Part shown: one piece after another, positions 1-4,338 of the stretch | Layout: the number at the start of each line of letters is the position of its first letter | How positions within the stretch are numbered: the stretch's first letter is position 1 | Origin: Acetofilamentum sp. | GTDB taxonomy: Bacteria; Bacteroidota; Bacteroidia; Bacteroidales; JAADGE01 | Reading direction: 5' to 3' | Length of the DNA: 6,796 bases | Assembly: GCA_020720705.1 (NCBI GenBank) | Contig: DYOJ01000125.1 | Span: 1-6,796 of the forward strand | Translations under genes and position numbers: made by a program | The notes under the pieces: model-generated | The model's input: the letters and a program-made list of their open reading frames with translations, nothing else | Databases searched by the model: none | What the model was told of the DNA's origin: nothing

Positions 1-51
1 TGGACGCTAAACGCAAATAGAAAATGCAATAAGCGTCCACGCTTTTCTTTT
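1..51 (+). terminator. Terminator-like hairpin at left edge (possibly truncated)
   Basis: A perfect 8-bp inverted repeat pairs TGGACGCT (1-8) with AGCGTCCA (32-39). A small inner pairing, GCA 13-15 with TGC 25-27, lies inside. The 3' arm runs on as CGC and then directly into a T-rich tract (43-51, TTTTCTTTT). That is the order expected of a rho-independent terminator, and the 5' arm may begin before the window. The 23-nt loop is long for a terminator, so a cruciform or repeat-element end is an alternative. It would serve a gene to the left that is not visible here. Confidence 0.35.
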
Positions 52-110
52 GCCTGCATAACTTCGTAAAGTAGAATTAATACACGTTCATAGGATTAAT
101 AAATGGTGCT

Positions 111-323
111 TTGAAATTTAATGATTATCAATATAAAATTGGTTTCCCAATAGTTTATGATGAACAATTTTGGTTAAGTGGAAATTATTTCCCAAATCAT
201 GGAACTTATGTGAAAAATTTATTATTGAGTTGCTTTTTATTTTGGATTGTTCCTATGATTTTGATTTTTCTATATAAAATTAAACAACGAAAAAAAAATG
301 AATTAAAAAATATAATATCTTAA
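111..323 (+). CDS. Short membrane protein, probable C-terminal remnant
   Basis: This is a 70-residue reading frame with one convincing membrane segment at about residues 37-57 (NLLLSCFLFWIVPMILIFLY), followed by a basic tail, KIKQRKK. By the positive-inside rule the tail is cytoplasmic and the preceding GFPIVYDEQFW...GNYFPNHG stretch is outside. The only start is TTG at 111. The frame is open back to a TAA at 78-80, but that stretch contains no ATG, and the nearby ATG at 103 is out of frame and stops after three codons. The general layout recalls small two-helix Bacteroidota proteins with a GFPF-type motif between the helices, but the first helix is missing. I therefore think it is a decayed fragment rather than a working gene. 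The family recollection is from memory and untested. Confidence 0.4.
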   Translation: MKFNDYQYKIGFPIVYDEQFWLSGNYFPNHGTYVKNLLLSCFLFWIVPMILIFLYKIKQRKKNELKNIIS

Positions 324-348
324 AAATTCTACTTTGAAGTAAATTGAT

Positions 349-356
349 TAAATTTG
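349..356 (+). promoter_or_regulatory. Candidate Bacteroidota -7 box for the PIN module
   Basis: TAAATTTG matches the Bacteroidota -7 consensus TAnnTTTG exactly. It lies 21 nt before the ATG at 378, which would give a short leader. No TTG -33 element sits at the usual spacing of about 19 nt; the nearest, at 334-336, is too close. In DNA this AT-rich such a box can arise by chance. Confidence 0.3.
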
Positions 357-377
357 TAAAAACTTAAAAATATAAAA

Positions 378-617
378 ATGTCAGAATTTATAATAAAAAT
401 TGAAGATGAAATTGTTCAGATTTTGGGAAAGCAGACGATTGAACAATATTTGCAATTATTTATCACACAAACTATTTTAAAAGCAGCAGCAAGTGATATT
501 TTAAAAGATTATGAAAAAGATAATTTAACCGGCGATAAAAATTGGATAACTGCAAAAAAAAGTGCATTTATAAACGATAGATATAGCCAATACATAAAAG
601 TTTACGCAAATGTTTGA
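378..617 (+). CDS. Small protein upstream of PIN nuclease, putative antitoxin
   Basis: This is a 79-residue protein of mixed charge, predicted largely helical, with no signal peptide or membrane segment. I do not recognise a ribbon-helix-helix, AbrB, Phd or HTH motif. The N-terminus (SEFIIKIEDEIVQILGK) could be a strand-helix element and the middle (QYLQLFITQTILKAAASDIL) an amphipathic helix. Its role is inferred from position. It directly precedes the PIN-domain gene and its TGA stop lies inside that gene's first codons (8-nt overlap, ATGTTTGA), the usual antitoxin-first order of type II modules. If it is an antitoxin, it would bind and inhibit the PIN ribonuclease and probably repress the shared promoter. 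The ATG at 378 is the natural start, just after an AT-rich leader. Confidence 0.6.
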   Translation: MSEFIIKIEDEIVQILGKQTIEQYLQLFITQTILKAAASDILKDYEKDNLTGDKNWITAKKSAFINDRYSQYIKVYANV

Positions 618-1038
618 TTATATTCTTGATACAAATATCTTAATGAGCATTCTCATCAGTGGAAAATCCGGTTACAAACCGATTGTGATATTTAATAAAT
701 TTGTTACAATTGATTATATATTCAAAGAAATTGATGAATATAAAGATACAATATTTAATAAATCAAAACTTGAACGAAATCAGTTGATTGAATATACAAA
801 CCAGATTTTATCAAAAATAACAGTTTTACCAAGATACGTTGTATGTGAAGAAAATATAAAAAAAGCAACTGATTTGACAAAAGACATTGATTTCAATGAT
901 GTTTGGTTTATTGCTTTATCGTTAGAATACGATTTGACATTATTAACCAGAGATGAAAAATTATTCAAAGGATTGACTAAAAAAGGATTTAAAAGGATAA
1001 TGCTTTTCGACCAATTCTTAAAAATGATATTACAATAA
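610..1038 (+). CDS. PIN-domain ribonuclease, VapC-like putative toxin
   Basis: This 142-residue single-domain protein has the PIN signature along its whole length. It has the N-terminal strand YILDTN with catalytic D7 and conserved N9, a second acidic residue at E40 in FKEIDEY, the DIDFNDVWFIALS segment with D94 and D97, and LLTRDEKL with D115 near the C-terminus. These acidic residues together coordinate Mg/Mn for RNA cleavage in PIN nucleases. The length is normal for VapC-type toxins (about 125-150 aa). It overlaps the upstream 79-aa gene by 8 nt, so the two are probably translationally coupled. Known VapC toxins cut tRNA or rRNA and stop growth, but the target here cannot be read from sequence. 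No catalytic residue is missing, so it looks active. A PIN protein with another RNA-processing role is possible but less likely given the partner gene. Confidence 0.85.
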   Translation: MFDYILDTNILMSILISGKSGYKPIVIFNKFVTIDYIFKEIDEYKDTIFNKSKLERNQLIEYTNQILSKITVLPRYVVCEENIKKATDLTKDIDFNDVWFIALSLEYDLTLLTRDEKLFKGLTKKGFKRIMLFDQFLKMILQ

Positions 1039-1327
1039 TACAAATAAGATATTGATAATTTGGAAGATAATGATAAAAAATTGCCTCAACATAAGGTAGC
1101 CGATAATTGCCGGCTTATGTGCCAACTTCATACTTTGGTGCTTTTTACGTACCGAAGTGCTAAATTGAAAGACTTTGTTAATGACGCTTATTGACCGTTG
1201 ATGGGTTACAGTTGAATGTTAGGTATTTTGATAAGTTCGTAATTTCTTCATATTTCTTCTGACAATGTTTATTTTTTATAATGTATCAATATAAATTTTG
1301 CTAATGATTTCTCAATAATAATAAAGT
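1039..1327. other. Non-coding gap with two hairpins
   Basis: There is no supportable gene in these 289 nt. Two inverted repeats are visible. ACATAAG (1089-1095) pairs with CTTATGT (1114-1120), 7 bp perfect with an 18-nt loop. ACTTTGGT (1132-1139) pairs with ACCGAAGT (1151-1158), 8 bp with one G-T pair and an 11-nt loop. Neither is followed by a T-tract, so they are not typical terminators. The stretch 1081-1225 is noticeably richer in G and C than the AT-rich DNA on both sides. That suggests a discrete element or the remnant of one rather than random spacer. Confidence 0.5.
1292..1300 (+). promoter_or_regulatory. Weak promoter candidate for the SCP2/ADH operon
   Basis: TAAATTTTG resembles the Bacteroidota TAnnTTTG -7 box with one extra base and ends 27 nt before the ATG at 1328. 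A sigma70-like TATAAT occurs at 1277-1282, but neither box has a convincing upstream partner. Only the position and the AT-rich context support this call. Confidence 0.22.
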
Positions 1328-1852
1328 ATGGCTATTAGAACAGATATAGAACCTCAACGCGAAGACTTAAAATACCATGCCGTAAAAGTTGGTTTTATGG
1401 CACTCGGCAGAGCATTACAATCGGCATCACACTTTGAAAACGAAGTAATTGCAGAAGCGTCTGCTTGGAACGAAGGTTTTACGTTTAGCATGGATGTTAA
1501 ACATACCGGACCAAGCCTCGTGATGCAAAAACAAGGTCGGATACTGAAATTTTTAGGCAATGAAAAATGTTCGAATGCCGATTTGATTGTCGAAATTCAA
1601 GATTTGGAAACCGCCTTTAAAATGATAACCACGCAAGCAGGCGCACATCATGTATTTGCCGAAAATAAAATATCGGTCATCGGAAATATACCCGACTCCA
1701 TGCGGCTTATTCGACTGATATACATTATTGAAGGCTATTTATTTCCTAAATTTTTAAACAAAAATATACTCAAACGTTCACCCGTAATGACACTCCAAAA
1801 GCAATTCAACCGTTTGCATATTTTGACCAAAGGAATGTTGTTCGGAAAATAA
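1328..1852 (+). CDS. SCP2-like (sterol carrier/lipid-binding fold) protein
   Basis: This is a 174-residue soluble protein without signal peptide. Residues about 60-140 look like an SCP2-type lipid-binding fold. They include the strand NADLIVEIQDLETAF (83-97), then TQAGAHHVFAENKISVIGNIPDSM, where a strand of the form I.V.G.I follows a helix, and a hydrophobic C-terminal helix, RLIRLIYIIEGYLFP. SCP2 folds bind fatty acyl chains or other hydrophobic ligands in a central cavity. The gene lies 12 nt before the iron-containing alcohol dehydrogenase on the same strand, so the pair is almost certainly one transcript. A plausible inference is that it binds or presents a lipid-like substrate or product for the dehydrogenase. 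I identify the fold by pattern, not alignment. A related conserved protein without lipid-binding activity is possible. Confidence 0.6.
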   Translation: MAIRTDIEPQREDLKYHAVKVGFMALGRALQSASHFENEVIAEASAWNEGFTFSMDVKHTGPSLVMQKQGRILKFLGNEKCSNADLIVEIQDLETAFKMITTQAGAHHVFAENKISVIGNIPDSMRLIRLIYIIEGYLFPKFLNKNILKRSPVMTLQKQFNRLHILTKGMLFGK

Positions 1853-1864
1853 ATCACTTGCTTT

Positions 1865-3049
1865 ATGACAATTCCGCGATACTACGAATTTCAAAATCCC
1901 GTAAAAATTAATGCCGGAGAAGATGCTTTGCGTACACTGCCGGCTGAACTTAAACGACTGCAAGCTGCACGCCCTGCCGTAATTACGGACAAAGGCGTCA
2001 GTAATGCCGGATTGTTAGACCACGTTTTGAACGGGTTTAAAAATTCGGACATTACCATCGGACTTGTGTTTGACGAAACACCTTCGGATTCATCGGTTAC
2101 GGTTGTAAACCGTATTGCCGATTTATTTATTGAGAACAATTGCGACAGTATCATTGCCGTTGGAGGAGGTTCTGCGATTGATACGGCAAAGGCGGTCAAT
2201 ATTGTGGTCTCGGAAAACGAAAAGGATTTGAGAAAATTTGTCGGAGCTGACAGATTATCCGCTCGCCCGAAACCCTTAATCGTTGTTCCGACCACCGCAG
2301 GAACCGGCTCCGAAGTAACACTCGTTGCCGTTATCTCTGACACTGAAAAAGGTGTAAAACTCCCGTTTACCTCTCGTCTGCTTCTGCCTTCGGTTGCAGT
2401 TTTAGACCCGAAAATGACCATCTCGCTTCCGCCAAGACTTACCGCAACCACCGGTATGGACGCTTTGACGCATGCCGTTGAAGCCTACACATGTTTGCAA
2501 AAAAATCCGATGAGCGATGCGTTTGCTTGGTCCGCAATATCATTGATTTCAAATAATTTAGAAAAGGCTGTGAGTTCCGGACAAGACACATCTGCGCGAT
2601 TTGCCATGGCAAATGCCTCACTTATGGCAGGTGTGGCGTTTTCAAATTCAATGGTCGGGGCGGTGCATGCCATCGGACATGCCTGCGGTGCCGTGGCGCA
2701 TGTGCATCACGGAAATGCCATGGCTATTCTGTTGCCTTATGTGATGAAATTTAATTTAGATACCATCGGACACCTGTATGCCGAACTTTTGTTGCCGCTT
2801 GCCGGTGCAGAAATCTATGCAAATACAAAACCTACGCTGCGGGCACGAAAATTTATCGAAGAGGTGTTGTTGCTAAATTACAGATTATCAAAGTTGTGCG
2901 CTATGCCTGTAAAATTAAATCAAGCCGGAGTAAAACGTGCCGATTTTAAGAAAATTGCAGAAATGGCTGTGAATGACGGCGCAATGTTGCCTAATCCGAA
3001 AGATTTATCCGAAAGTGATGTTTTATCAATATTAAACGAAGCCTATTAA
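1865..3049 (+). CDS. Iron-containing alcohol dehydrogenase
   Basis: This is a 394-residue group III (iron-dependent) alcohol dehydrogenase, a normal length for the family. The N-terminal nucleotide-binding half carries AVGGGSAIDTAKA (98-110) and PTTAGTGSE (142-150), both family hallmarks for NAD(P) binding. The C-terminal helical half holds the metal site: D199 and H203 in GMDALTHAVEAY, H268 in GAVHAIGH and H282 in HHGNAMAILLPY. The spacings D-x3-H and H-x13-H match those of E. coli FucO, so all four ligands are present. The enzyme should interconvert a primary or secondary alcohol and its aldehyde or ketone in the cytoplasm using NAD(P)H. The substrate cannot be read from sequence. It follows the SCP2-like gene by 12 nt and ends the operon. 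No strong terminator hairpin is seen after the TAA. Confidence 0.93.
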   Translation: MTIPRYYEFQNPVKINAGEDALRTLPAELKRLQAARPAVITDKGVSNAGLLDHVLNGFKNSDITIGLVFDETPSDSSVTVVNRIADLFIENNCDSIIAVGGGSAIDTAKAVNIVVSENEKDLRKFVGADRLSARPKPLIVVPTTAGTGSEVTLVAVISDTEKGVKLPFTSRLLLPSVAVLDPKMTISLPPRLTATTGMDALTHAVEAYTCLQKNPMSDAFAWSAISLISNNLEKAVSSGQDTSARFAMANASLMAGVAFSNSMVGAVHAIGHACGAVAHVHHGNAMAILLPYVMKFNLDTIGHLYAELLLPLAGAEIYANTKPTLRARKFIEEVLLLNYRLSKLCAMPVKLNQAGVKRADFKKIAEMAVNDGAMLPNPKDLSESDVLSILNEAY

Positions 3050-3146
3050 CCGAAATTTTACGTTTATGATAATTAATTTCTTCTATAGCAATATTTTTGA
3101 TGTTTTTTGGAATATTGACGATAATGCTAATTTCAAAACTATTGCT

Positions 3147-3154
3147 TAACTTTG
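3147..3154 (+). promoter_or_regulatory. Candidate -7 box
   Basis: TAACTTTG matches the Bacteroidota TAnnTTTG consensus exactly and is followed by CA, a common initiation context. No TTG lies at the right distance upstream. If it is used, transcription would begin just before the 3170-3204 repeat array and give a leader of nearly 290 nt ahead of the gene at 3447, so both arrays A and B would be in the RNA. Confidence 0.3.
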
Positions 3155-3169
3155 CATTATCAAAACATT

Positions 3170-3204
3170 AGATTTAAGACGTCAGAATACAGACAACAGA
3201 ATAT
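3170..3204 (-). repeat. Heptameric repeat array A (five AGANNNN units)
   Basis: Five consecutive 7-nt units each begin with AGA: AGATTTA, AGACGTC, AGAATAC, AGACAAC, AGAATAT. On the - strand this is five units ending in TCT. The three anchor bases are invariant while the other four drift. It is the same kind of repeat as the arrays at 3376-3410 and 4303-4338 but in the opposite orientation. Positions 3167-3190 match the reverse complement of 4306-4329 at 22 of 24 bases. Confidence 0.7.
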
Positions 3205-3375
3205 AAAACAGTGTAAATCTACATTTTAAAAATCAAATAAGTAACAATTTATATTCGGTTCAATATACAATACTCCGTTAATATTTTTTGTAAGATATTG
3301 ATTTATTGTAAATTAGATAAGAAAATTTCTCGAATAAGAGTATGATTGTAACTAATTGGAATTAAGCGATTTGAG

Positions 3376-3410
3376 TCTAATGTCTAACATCTAAATTCTA
3401 AAATCTAACG
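3376..3410 (+). repeat. Heptameric repeat array B (five TCTAANN units)
   Basis: Five perfectly phased tandem units: TCTAATG, TCTAACA, TCTAAAT, TCTAAAA, TCTAACG. Five of the seven positions are invariant and two are free, over 35 nt with no gap. A 7-nt period is not a multiple of three, so this is not a coding signal. It ends 36 nt before the start of the gene at 3447. Confidence 0.85.
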
Positions 3411-3411
3411 A

Positions 3412-3429
3412 AGTATTGATATAAATACT
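3412..3429. promoter_or_regulatory. Small palindrome upstream of the HNH module, possible operator
   Basis: AGTATT (3412-3417) and AATACT (3424-3429) form a perfect 6-bp inverted repeat around a 6-nt AT-only-plus-G spacer, ending 17 nt before the ATG at 3447. The place and size suit an operator for an autoregulated small-gene pair. AT-rich DNA produces such palindromes often, so this is tentative. Confidence 0.25.
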
Positions 3430-3446
3430 ATAAATATTTTAAAAAT

Positions 3447-3845
3447 ATGAATACATTAATTCACAATCAGCAGTTGAACAATATATACCAATCATTATCA
3501 ATTTTGAATGTGATTGAATTAGACCAAGTAATGCAGGAAATTATACTTTTGAGACGAAAAAAATTACCGACAGTTTTAACTCAAAATGAAACTGAATTAC
3601 TTAGAAAAATAAATTCAGGTGCACCTTCCGTAATTCAAAAACGATACAATTTTTTGGTAAAAAAACGAAATAACGAATCACTAAATGAAAGTGAATATCA
3701 AGAATTACTCGAATTAACTTCATACATGGAAAATTTAGGAGTAAAAAGATTGGAATATTTATTAGAATTAGCGAGGTTAAAAAATTTGTCGCTTGATGAT
3801 ATTATCGAACAATTACAGTTAAAGCCAAAATTATATGTCGCTTAA
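3447..3845 (+). CDS. Helical protein of unknown function, partner of HNH nuclease
   Basis: This is a 132-residue, charged, almost wholly helical protein with no signal peptide, membrane segment or known catalytic motif. The first 40 residues are a variable helical lead-in. The likely conserved core is about 43-118: LTQNETELLRKIN, a QKRY motif at 64-67, KKRNNESLNESEYQELLELT (72-91) and KRLEYLLELARLKNLSLDDI (100-119). From memory, proteins with this core (EYQELL...LT, then KR.EYL.ELA.LR..SL) occur in cyanobacteria and Bacteroidota just upstream of small HNH genes. I know no assigned function. It overlaps the HNH gene by 11 nt, so the two are probably co-translated. By analogy with toxin-antitoxin pairs it could be a partner or inhibitor of the nuclease, but that is inference. 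The DNA is very AT-rich compared with the ADH gene. Confidence 0.75.
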   Translation: MNTLIHNQQLNNIYQSLSILNVIELDQVMQEIILLRRKKLPTVLTQNETELLRKINSGAPSVIQKRYNFLVKKRNNESLNESEYQELLELTSYMENLGVKRLEYLLELARLKNLSLDDIIEQLQLKPKLYVA

Positions 3846-4248
3846 CAAACTGAAAAAAATAATAATTAAGCGAGCCGATGGTTTATGTGAATATTGTAAA
3901 AGTCCTGCAAATATATCACCGCAACCTTTTGCGGTAGAACATATTATCCCGAAAAGTAAAACCGGAGAAACAACAGAAGAAAATTTAGCATTATCTTGTC
4001 AAGGTTGTAATAACTATAAATATAATAAAATTAACGGATTAGATAAGTTGACAGATGAAATTGTTGATTTATTTAATCCACGAAAACATGGATGGTCAGA
4101 TAATTTCAAATGGAGCGATGATGGAGCGGAAATGATAGGAATAACTGCAATAGGACGAGCAACGATTGACGTATTAAAATTAAATCGCATTGAATTACAA
4201 AATCTAAGAAATTTATTAGCCAATTCAGGAAAACATCCACCGAAATGA
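3835..4248 (+). CDS. HNH endonuclease family protein
   Basis: This 137-residue protein has an N-terminal HNH (beta-beta-alpha-metal) domain. It has the zinc-binding CEYC (C18, C21), AVEHIIPKS with the E35-H36 pair, ENLALSCQGCNNYK with N50, and the second CxxC (C55, C58) followed by N59. The third catalytic position, often His in CNxHK, is Tyr61 here (CNNYK). After the nuclease domain comes a conserved-looking tail: LFNPRKHGWSDNFKW (79-93), then GITAIGRATIDVLKLNR. I recall this tail from the cyanobacterial and Bacteroidota group of these small HNH proteins; its function is unknown to me. HNH domains nick or cut DNA with a divalent metal. The protein lacks any restriction or homing partner domain. 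Its only visible partner is the 132-aa protein whose gene it overlaps. The ATG at 3835 is chosen because it puts CEYC at the usual place near the N-terminus. Confidence 0.88.
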   Translation: MSLNKLKKIIIKRADGLCEYCKSPANISPQPFAVEHIIPKSKTGETTEENLALSCQGCNNYKYNKINGLDKLTDEIVDLFNPRKHGWSDNFKWSDDGAEMIGITAIGRATIDVLKLNRIELQNLRNLLANSGKHPPK

Positions 4249-4302
4249 TTTGAAAATGAATATATCTTAAATTGCTTAATTTCAATTAGTTACTATCAAT
4301 TT

Positions 4303-4338
4303 TCTGTAATCTGATGTCTTAAATCTAATTTAATCTAA
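4303..4338 (+). repeat. Heptameric repeat array C, abutting the receptor start codon
   Basis: Four contiguous TCT-anchored heptads, TCTGTAA, TCTGATG, TCTTAAA, TCTAATT (4303-4330), are followed by TAA and then TCTAA, which runs straight into the ATG at 4339. It has the same orientation as array B (4310-4330 matches 3376-3396 at 17 of 21) and is inverted relative to array A. It occupies the place where the leader and ribosome-binding region of the receptor gene must be. Confidence 0.7.

Larger units (their letters stand above)
3050..3446. other. Non-coding region with repeat arrays
   Basis: These 397 nt are AT-rich and hold no gene I can support. They contain a possible -7 box (3147-3154), two heptameric repeat arrays of opposite orientation (3170-3204 and 3376-3410) and a small palindrome (3412-3429), each listed separately. 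A 27-codon frame at 3066-3149 is judged spurious. Confidence 0.6.

Noticed and set aside
1..69. Open + frame entering from the left edge, ending TAA at 67-69
   Set aside because: It reads through the hairpin and T-tract and the 22 residues look non-protein-like; the terminator-like structure explains the DNA better.
780..1043. 87-codon - strand ORF over the PIN gene
   Set aside because: Antisense shadow of a clear PIN domain, with low-complexity hydrophobic and Asn/Ser content.
1083..1225. Integron attC site (GCCTCAAC ... GTTAGGT)
   Set aside because: The right core fits GTTRRRY and the length is in range, but the left core is not its complement and the inner arms next to the cores do not pair. 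Kept only as a question in the findings.
1891..2451. 186-codon - strand ORF inside the ADH gene
   Set aside because: It lies opposite a dehydrogenase with all hallmark motifs; its length results from the codon usage of the real gene and it has no recognisable domain.
3066..3149. 27-codon + strand ORF after the ADH gene
   Set aside because: Short, AT-driven composition, no ribosome-binding context and no recognisable motif.
3170..4330. CRISPR array
   Set aside because: The repeats are 7 nt, contiguous and degenerate, with no spacer-length intervals and no cas genes.
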